In this document: positions 22,961-34,308 of the stretch, in pieces
Numbering within the stretch: the stretch's first letter is position 1
Layout: every line of letters starts with the position of its first letter
From: Auricularia sp. M13
Lineage: Eukaryota; Basidiomycota; Agaricomycetes; Auriculariales; Auriculariaceae
Assembly (NCBI GenBank): GCA_037042915.1
Contig: CM073200.1
Coordinates: 1,178,001-1,242,000, forward strand
Direction of reading: 5' to 3'
DNA: 64,000 bases
The notes under the pieces: generated by a model
Database searches by the model: none
What the model saw: only the letters and a program-made list of their open reading frames with translations
What the model was told of the DNA's origin: nothing
Program-made: the position numbers and the translations under genes

Positions 22961-23735
22961 AGTCATGTCAACCTCCAAATCTTCAAGACTCCATCGGACG
23001 CGAAAGATTCCTCTAATCAGGTCCATTGCAGTATCAAGTGCGACAATATCAAGTGCGATGAAGTTCGTCCTTCACATTTTCGCTTATGCGCAACTGACAT
23101 ATCCCACAGGAACATCACCTCAACATCAACCTTTACTTCGGCCCCCTCCTCGTGCGCGATTTGACTCTCGGTGCAAATTAAGGCTATCCGACCACGGCTT
23201 CACGGCGCGCGACGTGTTTCTGTATGTTGAATAGAACATGCAGAATCATGTGCGATAGGCTGGATTGATTGGAACCGTGTCGCGCCGCCATGTCCCGACT
23301 GCACCACTTTGATGTTCGTAGGTACCTACTGAGAACTATAGATTCCGCGCCTGCATGATCTATTTATGGTTGCTGATATCCATCGTGTATGGCGGAATCT
23401 CTTGCCGATCTGAACTTTGTTTCGATATTTTATGCGTCAACGCTGAACTGCAATAGCTGGCCGCTGCCAGCTGCAGATGCCCAACGGCTCAAGCGATATG
23501 GCGAGGGCATATTAACGTGAACTTCGTCCAATGGATGACACCGGCGAAGTTCGTGCTCTATGTATCTGCCGCCACCTGTAGCGGCGCAAGAAGCTTCACC
23601 GCCACCAGCGAGTTCCGTCGCTGTCCCGGTCCGGCGCGATGTAGCCAAAGGGTCTATATTCTGGGATAACCCCCACACATTTCTGGGAGCACCCTAACTG
23701 GCCGGTGCCCCACATTTGAGGACTACCTAATACGG
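22961..23735. other. No gene I can support
   Basis: AT-balanced sequence with short frames only. Confidence 0.35.
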
Positions 23736-23807
23736 GGGGCCCCATGATAGTTGGGGTACCACAAAGACGGGTACCCAGATTTGCGTACCCAACTATCGTG
23801 GGGCCCC
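23736..23807. repeat. Long hairpin with GGGGCCCC ends
   Basis: GGGGCCCCATGATAGTTGGG at 23736 onward pairs with its near-complement at 23785-23807 (CAACTATCGTGGGGCCCC), leaving a loop of about 25 nt. It lies 180 bp beyond the 3' end of the KDZ fragment and could be an element end or a small foldback element. Confidence 0.5.
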
Positions 23808-23982
23808 AGATTCGGTATGCCTAAGACACTACCGAGGCCCTCGCATTGTCGTGACACAAGCCGGCGCACAGACCCTCCCTCGCAAAGTCTACTCAGGGAA
23901 GAAAACTGCCTAAGTACAAGATGACAAAGAATAGTTACAATATGGGTCGTGCATTAGAAAAACGCTTGTAACCACGGGAACT

Positions 23983-25105
23983 TTACCGACACCCCGTCCG
24001 AATATTGTGAAGGCGGCGCTCCCGGTTCCAAGTCGCCAAGTATGTATGAATGTAGATGATAGCGTGACGCTGAGTCATGTAACTGAGTGATCGTCGAATT
24101 TTGAGGAGTCCGCGGTTGCCGCACTCTGCCGCACTCGAGTTCACGGCGGCGAGCTCACTGTCGTTCTTGTAACTGCTGATCATGCAGCACTTCGAGCAAC
24201 GTGTATGGCCTTTAGCGTGAAACCCGTCGATCACAAACCGAGTTTTCTTGAAGAAGACTGGCTCGCGCATTACTGCATGGCTCGCGCAACATGCAGTAAT
24301 GCGCGAGTGCACACGCGAAGTCGTAGACGACGGTCTCAGGGGGTGTCTCCCAGCGAGTAAAAAGTGCCGAGAACACGTCGTTCCGTCCCTCCCCCTTGGG
24401 AATGCAATGGAAACCGAGACAAACGAGATGCGGGCACCACGCAGCCATTAGCCCGCCCGTCTGGCCCCTGATACCGTAGGCTTCGAAATATTTCGAACAG
24501 CCAATGCCGCCCGCGCCTCCGTCAGTGACAACAGAGCGGTCCACTTTGGCGTCCCCAGGTAAATGAGGATATTGCGGGCGAAGTCGAACCCGCGGCCGAC
24601 CATAAAAAGCACCGGTCTATGCAAAAATGAGGCCTTCAGACGCACATATGACTGTCTAACTCACCTCTCGCCAGTTCTCACTGTCGTCGAACGGTTCCGC
24701 AGGCTCAAAGTCGTGCTCGCTCAGACTGCACATAACTCGAATCGCGCGTTGCCGCACGAAGCCAACCACACCCCGCAAAGTCTGCGAGTACGACCCGCTC
24801 TCCTTCCACTCATGATACGCAACAGCTCCCAGGGCCGGCACGGTGCGTTTAAGTACGTTCGCCGCGTTCTCCTCGTTGTTTTCAAGACAGCATAATGCCA
24901 CCCAAGTCGATGCCGGCGTGAATAGCAAAACCGATTCATAAGCAAGAACCTGTGTTGCGGTCATCACGGCCGTCGCAAGCTCTGTCCGTTCGTCCGCGGG
25001 TTTTACGCCGCTTCGCCGAGCGTTCGGTCGCTGCTGCATACAGTCGGCGCACTGTTTACCCTCGGACGGAGACTCGGCCAGGGTTATACGCCTCGGGCTG
25101 TTCAA
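23983..25105 (-). pseudogene. KDZ-superfamily transposase fragment (HMGXB3-like), frameshifted
   Basis: A minus frame from 25105 to 24656 reads ..AYHEWKESGSYSQTLRGVVG.. and ends at a GTGAGT donor. Downstream, 24544-24212 reads KYFEAYGIRGQTGGLMAAWC, GFHCIPKGEGRNDVFSALFT and VVYDFACALAHYCMLREP. It then shifts to VFFKKTRFVIDGFHAKGHTR, AVNSSAAECGNRGLLKIRRS and ATWNRERR (stop at 23983). The Y-D-x-A-C and (I)D-x-F-H-x-x-x-H motifs are hallmarks of KDZ transposases (Kyakuja-Dileera-Zisupton), abundant in mushrooms. The frame break falls in a 19-bp duplication at about 24260-24288. The N-terminal CxC-type domain is not clearly present. Family assignment is from memory of these motifs. Confidence 0.6.
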
Positions 25106-25560
25106 CTCGGGATATGATCTGCACGCCGCTCTCTACCCACCCAGAGGGTGAGACGACCTCGGTGCATACCCCAATTCGGCTCGGTGGAGGCTTCCTACCC
25201 TCGGACCAAGGTTCGGCAGCTCTCCCCTCGCTGTATGCGTCGGATATGGGCGTTGTGGTGCTCGGGACAGGCTCCAGGACCACCCTTCTGACCTCGGGCG
25301 GACTCGGTGGGTCACCCTGAACAACCTCGGAGGGTCGGGAACACCTCTATTGGACTCCTCGTTGGTGCGATACCCTCGGATGGATAATAGGCCGGTTATC
25401 ATCGCCTGGTACAAGCTCGGCTACATCCTCGGACCCTCGGCCCGTGGCCTCAGCAGCTCGGCGCTCTCCCTGTGCACTCGGGAGGTGCTCTCCTTCTCGG
25501 TCCGTGCCCCCGGTGGGAGTGTGCGCGGATAGCATACCTCGGCATCTTCGCCCTGTCTCG
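25050..25560. repeat. Array of spaced CTCGG/TCGG motifs
   Basis: About two dozen CTCGG words occur at irregular spacings of 10-35 bp, often as CCTCGG(A/G), between otherwise unrelated bases. There is no fixed repeat unit. The array lies directly upstream of the KDZ fragment on its 5' side, the position expected for a subterminal transposase-binding region. Confidence 0.55.
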
Positions 25561-26706
25561 GATCAGGTTCGATTGGAGGTGTGGTAGGGTGTTGGCATCT
25601 TGGGAGACGATGGTGGATGGACCCTTTAGCTCTGGGATCACCCTGGACCGGATCAGCGGACCTTGGGGATGGGTATATAGGTTGTAGGGTGTAGATGCGT
25701 GTACCCTAGGTTTGGTCTGGTCAATTGTACCGCTTGTCCGTTCTTCCTCGTCTCTCTCTCCTCTCTTGGGCGTCGGTCTCGGCGAGTGACGAGCGCTCTG
25801 CCGTGACACAAATCGCCGCAAGCCGTCCTCAGGCAAGCGGGTGCTGTCGGGTCACCAGACCGGCAACAGCGGAAACCTAGGTCGCGGGCACCAGCCAGCG
25901 CAAGACGTCCGAGTGACAGCCGCGGGCACCAGCCAGCGCAAGTCGCCATCGCCGTGGTGTTGTTGAACGGGGACCACATGCGCCCGTGATCTGGTTGTGT
26001 TAGAATCCGCGCCTCCCGAAAGCCCGGCGCCGATACAGGGATAGACGAGAGCAAGCCAATGTATAATACTGGTTGTCCGTATGTCGTAGGTACACGAGGT
26101 AGCGACTACAGAACGAGACCGGACAACCAGATGAGAAACAAAGGTAAACAATCCGCCGGTCAATATCAGCGCGAAGCGGAAACATAATAAATCCATAACC
26201 CTACATGCTAACACAACTAGCATGTTGGGGCCATAGCCATTTACCATGTCGTGACTCATTGGCCGCTCTGGATTATTGTTGACAGCCTGTCAGGCAGCTG
26301 AACAACAACTGGACGCAGTATTCCCGCTCACATCGAATTCGAAATAACGCTGTCGAAAATATATCGATTGTGAAACAGGCAGTCGCTATGAGAAACTTGT
26401 ATCTGCATGCCCTTTGAGCGAGGACTAGAAAGGATTCTGGGCGTCTGGATCAGGCCGATGTGAAGAATGTACAGGAGAGCATATCTGGGTATCGCAAGCG
26501 ACTCTGTGACCTTTGGACGTCGTGCTGGAATGCTGATCTTCTCGTTAATGGACCGCATGAGTGTCATATGCATAAGCAGGGCGATGTTACGGCACAAGGA
26601 TGGCGAATCATTGACGTAAGGAAACGAGCATTGGAATAGACAGGATACAAAGATGCCCGCGACAAACGGCATCCAACAGTACTACACATCATCGATGGGG
26701 GAAACT
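25561..26706. other. Intergenic; a short tandem duplication and one weak minus ORF
   Basis: A 22-bp block containing GCGGGCACCAGCCAGCGCAA is duplicated at about 25884 and 25922. A minus frame 26259-25852 contains hydrophobic stretches (ACRVMDLLCFRFALILTGGL) but no recognised family or splice support. Nothing else could be supported. Confidence 0.35.
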
Positions 26707-28723
26707 TCAAACGTAAACAAACTCGATTCGAACATCGGTCTCGAAGACAGTCTGGCTCACGGGGTCACACAAGGGGTTGGGATAGTCGGTGGGGGGTGCA
26801 ATAGCATGGGGCTATGTGATAATTAGATACTTGATAAGAGAACGAGACTGACGGAAAAGGTGCATACCATAGGATGAGGCATAGGGGTCTTGAAGTCACA
26901 GCAAGCACATGTGAGGAAAGCCGAGGCGGTCAGCGAAGTAGACGGGCATACCTGAGACGATTGCACGGTGCAATCTCCGCTAGCTACCTGGGGAGGGACA
27001 TCGTCGCGTTGCATACTAAGTCCCAGCTATACATGGGCCAGTGAGCGGCATGCGCTGCAATTCAGTCGCATGGGACAGGTACCTGGGAGGGAGTGGCGGT
27101 ACGACCTTCCGCGCAGGACGGTGAGCAGTCCATTGCCGTTTGGAGCTGCGAACAGGATCAGGCGAGGGCGAGAGCAGCGTCGGAAAACTCACGAGGCGGC
27201 CGTCGGTGTTGGCGTGCGCCTGTACGCCGTGATGAAGCATGGTAGTCTGGGGCTTAAAGTAGCATGAGCGAGCAGACCACTACCAGCATCGTAAACTACT
27301 GTACCTGCGAGGGCGCAGGAGCGCGGCCGTACGCGTTGGACATAGCCCCGTTGGACCTCTGGGACTGCAGAGACGGTCAGATGGAGATGAGAAATATAGC
27401 TGAAAACCTCACGAGAGCGACATCGGCGCTCGCGTGTGCGGGCACACCGTGCTGAAGCGTCGTCGTCTGGGGCTGAGCGCAACATAAGCCAGCAGGCCGG
27501 TACCTGCATTGTACGCTGCCATACCTGCTGTTGAGCGGCAGCGCGGCCGTCCTGGCGGGACATCGCCCCGTTGGACGCCATGTGGGGCTGCAAAGCCGGT
27601 CAGGAAGGGACGAGAAAGACGGAGGGCGGTGAAGTCCTCACCAGGGCGACATCGGCGCTCGCGTGTGGGGGAACGCCATGATGAAGCGTCTTGGTCTGCG
27701 GCATAGGTGAGTAGGCCGGTACCTGCACTGTACACTGACATACCTGCGATGGAGCGACAGCGCGGCCGTCCTGGCGGGACATCGCCCCGTTGGACGTCAT
27801 CTGGGGCTGCAAAGCCGGTCAGGAAGGGACAAGAAAGACGGAGGGCGGTGAAGTCCTCACCAGGGCGACATCGGCGCTCGCGTGTGGGGGAACGCCATGA
27901 TGAAGCGTCTTGGTCTGCGGCATAGGTGAGTAGGCCGGTACCTGCACTGTACACTGACATACCTGCGATGGAGCGACAGCGCGGCCGTCCTGGCGGGACA
28001 TCGCCCCGTTGGACGTCATCTGGGGCTGCAAAGCCGGTCAGGAAGGGACAAGAAAGCTTGAGACGGCCGGTAGACTCACGGGGGCGACATCGGCGCTCGC
28101 GTGCGGGGTCACACCGTGATGAAGCGTCGTGGCCTGCGGCTAAGAGCAGCATAAATCACTAGGCCGGTACCTGCATTGTACGCTGCCATACCTGCTGTTG
28201 AGCGGCAGCGCGGCCGTCCTGGTGCGACATCGAGCCGTTGAACGTCATCCGGGGCTGCAAGCACGGTCAGCAGAAGCGCGGCCGGCACGGGAAAAGGACA
28301 TACGACGTCGGCGTTGTTTGTGACATCCTGCGACTCGAGCACACTTGCACCTTGAACGGGCATGGCAGGATTTGTTGGCTACGAAGAAGTTAGCATTTCT
28401 CGACCTTGAGCTGGGGCGCGCGAGGACTTACGAATCCAAAGTTGGGAAGGTAGCCGTACGAGCGATAGAAACCGAGCAGCTGTGACCAATGTTATCAAGA
28501 TTGCAGCAGAACGGATATGGGACTACAAACCTCATCTACGGTCCATGGGCTCTGCATAGCCGAACCAGGACCGAACGCGGCGGGCTGGAAAGGTGTCAGC
28601 GCTGGCAACACTATGATGTTGAAACTGAACAACGCTCACCGCGGGTGCTTGCCACTGACCTGCCAGGGCAGGTGCCGGTGCAACGAAGTTGGACTCGATC
28701 TCGTTGTTGTTCTGAAGCGACAT
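26707..28723 (-). CDS. Tandem micro-exon gene, about 370 aa, 18 exons, all introns phase 0
   Basis: Head exons: 28640-28723, 28531-28584, 28432-28479 and 28304-28378. Six A/B exon pairs: 28192-28254/28080-28133, 27963-28025/27861-27914, 27744-27806/27642-27695, 27525-27587/27413-27472, 27305-27364/27193-27246 and 27083-27145/26952-27026. Tail: 26868-26888 and 26707-26811. Every exon is a multiple of three and introns are 47-63 nt with GT..AG. The protein starts MSLQNNNEIESNFVAPAPAL and includes LLGFYRSYGYLPNFGF. A-exons read like PQMTSNGAMSRQDGRAVAPS and B-exons like TKTLHHGVPPHASADVAL. It ends ..SQTVFETDVRIEFVYV with a TGA. The A/B modules are low-complexity and polar, with no recognised domain or signal peptide. 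Alternative AG acceptors (CAGCAG type) could change B-exons by two residues. Confidence 0.65.
27588..28026 (-). repeat. 219-bp exon-intron tandem repeat, two nearly identical units
   Basis: Units at 27588-27806 and 27807-28025 are almost base-for-base identical, introns included. Each holds 63-nt exon A, a 48-nt intron, 54-nt exon B and a 54-nt intron. Flanking units (27305-27587 and 28080-28254) are diverged copies with indels. Near-identity of introns implies recent unequal crossing-over or gene conversion. Confidence 0.85.
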
Positions 28724-28813
28724 TGGGGACGTGGACTGAATGGCCGCGCCGACCCGCCATTAAGTACGCGACCCATGCTTGCCGTTGCGCGAGGTTGTGC
28801 GTGCACGCCTTGC

Positions 28814-28990
28814 CCAATGCACGTCGTCTTGATCAATGCACGTCGTCCGGACCAATGCACGCCAAGGAAATCTGGATTATGCCATCGTCGTTCCTGATAG
28901 ATCGACGGCAACGGCAACGGCGTCGGCGACGGCAACGGCGACGGCGGGGGATGGCGGCGGCGAAGGGCGACGGCGAGGGACGGCGACGGC
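28814..28990 (-). promoter_or_regulatory. Upstream region of the micro-exon gene: triple CAATGCACG motif and GGCGAC tract
   Basis: CAATGCACGTCGTC-like sequence occurs three times about 19-20 bp apart (about 28815, 28834 and 28853), starting about 90 bp upstream of the start codon. A (GGCGAC/GGCAAC)n tract follows at about 28907-28990. The regular spacing suggests a binding-site cluster; this is inference. Confidence 0.4.
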
Positions 28991-29158
28991 GAGATCGTTC
29001 GCACTGGGCCGCGACGCATGGTACTTACTCGCCAAGGGTCCACTGGATTCGGCCGATCCGTCCCGTCTTCCGTTTAGCTGCCGCGAACCTGATGTTGGCA
29101 GTTTGCGTGCCTGCCAGGGCAAAGGCGGTTGGCGCTTGAGCACAAGTCTCCGGCGGCG

Positions 29159-29467
29159 CTACTTGTCCTCGAGCTCTGAGGAAATGCTGAACTCATCAGT
29201 GAGCAGACAACCAGGAAACACGAGCAAAACGCCGCCCACCGTGCGAGGCACCAGTTGCTGGCCCCTGACTCTGAGCTGCGAACGCAGCTGCCGCGTGTGC
29301 AGCTGATTGTGATTATACCGGGCGTTCGCTTTCACTAGGCTCAAGCGCTCGACCCACACGTGTAGCGCGCGTTCAACGTCATCTGCCAGATCTCGTGTTA
29401 TGAGATTGTTTCGGACTCCGATTCCAGCCCAGTCCGAATCTGTTTTCTGAGTTGCAGACGGGCTCAT
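29159..29467 (-). CDS. Hypothetical protein, 102 aa
   Basis: ATG 29467 opens MSPSATQKTDSDWAGIGVRN, followed by LADDVERALHVWVERLSLVK and TVGGVLLVFPGCLLTDEFSI, ending at 29159. The balanced charge and an amphipathic helix make it coding-like. It could be a first exon. It lies about 435 bp upstream of, and on the same strand as, the micro-exon gene. No family recognised. Confidence 0.4.
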   Translation of the reverse strand: MSPSATQKTDSDWAGIGVRNNLITRDLADDVERALHVWVERLSLVKANARYNHNQLHTRQLRSQLRVRGQQLVPRTVGGVLLVFPGCLLTDEFSISSELEDK

Positions 29468-30527
29468 TCGTGCCCTTAGTCGACCCGTTGGTCACTCAGG
29501 GCATCCTGGTATGGATTGCAGCTGGTCCGTCGGTCCATCCGTCTGCGTAGCATGGGCTGTCGACAACCCAGCAAAATTGTTGCATCGCTGGCGACTGTGT
29601 CTGTCAGAGCGCCTTGGTTCGTGCTCTTATCCCGATAATCTTGCCTTTGTTCCATGCCCTGGTCTTGATATGACCTGCCTGCTTCTTGCGGCTTTGTTGG
29701 AGCGCGTCGTCGCTGCCCTGACCGTACGTACGTGTGTCTGTTGATCCCACCTACTGGCGCTCTGGGCCTCGTGCCATGCGTCTCCTACCAAGGCGATCTC
29801 ACGGCGGCACTCTAATCTCTTGCTCATTTACTCGAGATCTGGCTTTATCCATACACGTGTGCTCCCTCATGAGCACAATGCCGCCTTCAGGTCCCGACGC
29901 AGTGCTGCGCCCACATCCGCTTCATCGCTCCGTCCCACTCCCCGACGCCTCTTCTGCCCGGGCCCATGCGTACATCGTCCTCTGGGAGCGTCAAGCAAGC
30001 TCGATTCCACAACGCGAGCTCTCCAGGGATGAGGACGGTGCTCGTCAAACCCATTCCGCGGGCAACGTTGCCAGAACCTTGCTCCTGCTCTTTACGTCCT
30101 CGATATCCATTGTCCTCCAATGCATCTGCACGGACGCGACATCGCTCAATGCACCAGTCGTGCGATATAAACATCCGGACGCCTGAGTCCTTGGATCGCA
30201 TACCTCGTATCTCCCCCGCGTCCGTTCGTCTTCACTGCCGGCCCTCGTAATCAATGCCAAAGGCCAGCTCTCCTCTCCTTTCCCCCGCGTCAGCACGTTC
30301 TCACACCCGCCACAGTACACATCTGCCAAGACGTCTTCCCGCGAGACCACCACCGCGCGATACGAACGGCTCCCCCCGCGTCTGGATCAGCTTGCCCATT
30401 CCAGTGCTGCTGACCCTCCACGCGCCCTCTCTTCCGATCTCCATGTCTCGCACGGAGGATTCTTTTTTCCTAATCTTCTTGTCTCGCCCGTATGTCTCAT
30501 CTCTTTGCGCCGATCGAAACCTGATAA
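29468..30527. other. Intergenic, CT-rich upstream region of the 30.5-kb gene
   Basis: Plus-strand pyrimidine-rich sequence rises toward 30530 (TCTCCCCCGCGTC-like words). Open frames of about 100 codons on both strands lack motifs. Confidence 0.35.
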
Positions 30528-31382
30528 ATGCATCAGAAAGCCCCTCCCTCACTCGATCCGGCCGCACAGTATCCATCGTCGCCGTCGCCGTTCACCGTCT
30601 CGGAGGACTTGCAGGATGACTTGCACGTAAGCCCTCAGGATCTACTTCTCCTCGCCTTACTCATAGCCACGCACAGCCCGGAAACCTCCGCCGTCGTGTC
30701 CCTGAACGTCCCGTACGTTTCTACTCGTTCATCTCTGTCAGAGTTTGAATCAATGTTCATAAAGGACTTTAACGGTTTGTGCGACGGGCACGACGGCGAG
30801 CCATCTACGGTGACGGCTATAGGGATCGCGGCCTCTGTGAGCCGGTCATTTCCGCTTCGAACGCTGCTGATTGCGTCTGTGCAGGATGATTCTCTTTGGG
30901 ATTTTGCCGTAGGATTGCAGGCCGTGCATTTTCCCCCTTCTCCCGCGTCTCTTGTGCCTTCCCCTGCCGAGCGCCTCGCCATTCCTAAACCCCGAGGTCG
31001 ACACTCCCGGCCAAATGGTGGTGGCTACAATCTTCGACGGACCTTGGCATGGACTGATGAGCGCTACAAGGACGTGAGGGTAAGAGCTCATTCGTTAAGC
31101 CATTGTCAGTATGGACATGACCTCCTATAGGAAATGATATCCCGCCTTGCCGCTCAGCACCTCGACATCTCCCAATGTTACAGCAAGCAGGAAAAGGCGA
31201 ATATACAGGTCGTCTGCAACTTGGTGAGTGCAACGCCGTGGTATGCAATGCTGTTAACCACCTTGTTTGGATAGGCGTGTGACGAGGATGAGATGCTCAG
31301 GGATTACGTGGGAACGTGGCCCGTTCACATTATGTTACAGATTTATCTGCATCGCTCATCTTTTTCCATTCGCCATATGTAG
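30528..31382 (+). CDS. Unrecognised protein, 250 aa, three exons, phase-0 introns
   Basis: Exons 30528-31079, 31131-31223 and 31275-31382 are separated by two 51-nt introns (GTAAGA..CTATAG and GTGAGT..GGATAG, the second with a TTAACC branch-like site). The protein starts MHQKAPPSLDPAAQYPSSPS. A central region reads SLSEFESMFIKDFNGLCDGH and LLIASVQDDSLWDFAVGLQA. The C-terminal helical region reads TDERYKDVREMISRLAAQHL, DISQCYSKQEKANIQVVCNL and DEMLRDYVGTWPVHIMLQIY. Exons 2 and 3 encode the most fold-like part. I believe similar C-terminal regions occur in other mushroom hypothetical proteins but cannot name a family. Confidence 0.6.
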
Positions 31383-32660
31383 ACTACAATTTTATCCAAG
31401 CTACCGAACCTTCTGTGTCATCTCAGCGAATGATCATGTCCGAACGGTCGTTTCTAGTACTAGTCAATGTGCCGGTCGAAAGGAAAGTCAAGAACCGCGT
31501 ACGAAAACTAAAATATCTCGGGGCATAATCATAATGTATCGTGCCGAGGCATCGTAACTCGCACAAAGAAACATTAAGATGCCGCATTCTCTCACGTACA
31601 CTCCGGGAAGCTTCGAGATTTGCTCAAAGCACTTCCAGAGTGCCACCTAGCGGAGATTGGTAATGTTGTTCCGGAAGAGTGAACTGGACGGCAGAGTTAG
31701 AGTATACGGCAGGAATGTCATCCTAGGCCTATGATGTCATCCCATCGCTCGAATCACGCTGCAGTACTAAGCATACTTATGGGACCGCGGATAGTCGGCG
31801 AAGCAGCAATGGGTAAGGTTAGAAAAGGAGGTCACTCCTGGAGTGCAGGATGCCAGAACGTGCTAGCACTAGTACTGTGAGAAGCGCCAGAGCAGGCCTA
31901 TGGACAGCGATAGGAGGCGGTACTGTTCCACGAAAACTCGAATGCCTACGGTGTGTACTGACCTCTGTTCCAACTGAAACGTCTCCTCCTGACGTAACAA
32001 CATACTTCTCCCTGACGTGCCGCGGGCTAGGATCTCACTTCGCGATGCGACCTCGTCGAGCCCACACATCTAGCACGTTGTCGAAGATTGCCAGCCGGCC
32101 CCTCATTTTCCCCCAAATTTGTCCCTCAGATCACTGGATCAGATATTGAGGAGGACGGAAAGGTCGGGTGATGCACGTCGAGCTAATAGTGCTACGTACT
32201 TGGGAGCCGCATATATATGGCTTGACATACAGTACAGATTACTTAGTAGATGCTTTCCGTACGATCTCAGATGCCCGGCAGTGCCAGATAGCCAGAAAGC
32301 TCGTTCGAAGTATCTAGTCCGCGGTCTTCAATCCATTGATCCTCAATACTACTGTTTCCCTTGTCCTCTTTCATATCGCCGTTAAGGCTGTCTAAGAGAA
32401 CCAGCTATTTCAGATCGATCTCCTGAGAGGGCATCCAGCTTATCTGGCGATTCCGTTCTGGAATTAAGCAAAGGGAATGCAATTATTCCCGCGTGAGCTA
32501 ACTTGAGCGCTTAAGACCATGCCGTCCCTCAACTTCAGCGATCTCCAATGGACCTGCGCGTCAATACACAAACAGGCTCACTGCACTTCAAGACTGTTTC
32601 CAGTGGATAACTGAATATGATATTCATCGCTCTCTAGCACAAGCCCTTGCCAATGCCTTC
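31383..32660. other. No gene I can support
   Basis: AT-balanced region with short frames, no repeats and no motifs. Confidence 0.4.
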
Positions 32661-33402
32661 CTACACTTGGTTGATGGTCATGTAGTGAATGGTGCCGTTA
32701 AAGTTGTTCACGATGTTCACCGTCTGCCCACTCTGCGACTTGCGTAAATTCTCGGGGGTCCTGGATAGATCAGGGATTCTGCCTTGGACGACGGGGGACC
32801 TCGGAGGATGCACATGAGGAGTCTTCTGAGAGTGAGGTTGATGTTCGACTCCACAGAAGGAGAACTCATACCTTGGCGGGTTCCTTGCGTGCACGTGTTG
32901 TAGGGATGTCCTTATTGGCACCCTGGCCACTATGGCTCTCAGATTCCTTCCAATCTGGACGCGTGGTAGTATGGAGTTCACTTGTTGTGCCAAGTTCTCC
33001 TGTATGAACCGTGGGGCATCCAATGGATAGGATGCTTGAGACGAGTCGTCTATCCTCTTCATCCACGGAGAGAGATTCCTGGGTCCAACTAGGTGAAGGG
33101 GACACCGATTCATGATCATTCTCTGTGGCCGTCACCTAGGACTATGAGTATCAAATGTCGTGATGTAGTCCCGATGTACTAACAAAAGAACGACACTCGG
33201 AAGGCGGAGTGGCTGAGATATGGACGCGCGGCTGGTGGATATATGTCAGTGTCAAAGCTACCTGAGTTACTGACTGCTGTTGCGCCGCGGTACCTTCTTC
33301 AATGCCTGTGACGTTAGGGAGAACGATGCGCGACGCTTCAAGTTGATGGACGACGACATAGACGCAGTGTGACTGAGAAATATTCATATGAGCGACGAAC
33401 AT
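32661..33402 (-). CDS. Unrecognised protein, 215 aa, three exons, phase-0 introns
   Basis: Exons (minus): 33184-33402, 32872-33135 and 32661-32825, with introns of 48 (GTTAGT) and 46 nt (GTATGA), both phase 0. The N-terminus reads MFVAHMNISQSHCVYVVVHQ; an ATG at 33387 is a possible alternative start. The middle is Ser/Thr/Glu-rich (SPSPSWTQESLSVDEEDRRL). The C-terminus GQTVNIVNNFNGTIHYMTIN is beta-like and resembles the short Asn/Thr/Ile-rich tails seen in fungal innate-immunity-like proteins, a loose analogy only. It reads away from the second GC-rich block. Confidence 0.5.
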
Positions 33403-33639
33403 TTGGGCGAGTTAAATACACAGGTACGGGGCAAAAGTTGTCTATTTGCCCGCTGCATTGATGGGCGAAGCCGCCGAGGACATTGGCTGTGTCCGCCAAT
33501 CACCTTCCGCGGAAGATTTGAATCGGTCCTATCGGCTGTATCGGAATTCAACTTCAGGACTTCTTTGAACAAAATGCGGGGGCCTGTCGGTGCGACAGAT
33601 GCCGGAAGACCCGTGCCCAATTAGCACTCCGACTGGTGT

Positions 33640-34100
33640 GGCACCTTGCCCCCACCGCCCGCGCCGTCGTTTTACCTGCGCCGTCTCTTGGCGCCGTGTC
33701 AGCGCATTACTCTGGCAGTCTCGCCGGCGACGGCACCCTCGCCGTCGCCGTTCCTTGTCCCACGCTGCTCTCTTGGCGCCGTCAGTTCATTTCGGCAGAC
33801 TCGCTGACGGCGGTGACGCGGACTCGCCGACGGCGGCCGCCTCCCCGCCGTCAGTATCATCTGGATCATGCCGTCCACTCAATCCGCCGTCGCTCCCCGT
33901 CTTTGTCCCGCCGCTTTCAGATCTTGGCGCCGTCAATCTCGTACGGTCGAATCTCAGCTGGCCGACGGCGGACGCCAGCCGCCGTCGCTTCCCGTCAATC
34001 CTGCCGCCTCTTGGCGCCGTCAATCTCGTACGGTCGGCTTTGCTGGCGGTCGCCGCCTCGCCGTCTTTGTCCTGCCGTCACTGCGCAGCCCCACATTCCT
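33640..34100 (+). repeat. GC-rich block, copy 2, inverted relative to 21.4-21.8 kb
   Basis: Words such as CGCCGTCAATCTCGTACGGTC and CTCTTGGCGCCGTC match the reverse complement of copy 1 over about 400-480 bp with small indels. It lies between the minus gene starting at 33402 and the plus gene starting at 34309, so both copies occupy divergent intergenic space. Confidence 0.7.
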
Positions 34101-34308
34101 GGCAGTCTTCCCTTCGTTTCGCTCTCTGACGTCCGCCACCTTCGCGACGTTAGCCGGATGCTTTCCCACCTTGGTCCCTCTGCATCCTGGTCCCGTGGCG
34201 CCTCTCCGATTTGCTTAAAAAGCCGCGCTCGCCTGTCTTCGGGCTCTTCCAACATCCACACATCCCACACGCCGAATATCTGTCTTCCCTCTCCTCGCAT
34301 AAGGCTTC

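Noticed and set aside
22755-23234. 159-codon plus ORF after the 22.1-kb gene
   Set aside because: Ser/Thr/Pro-rich without motif, overlaps other frames and does not join the upstream exons by a good splice.
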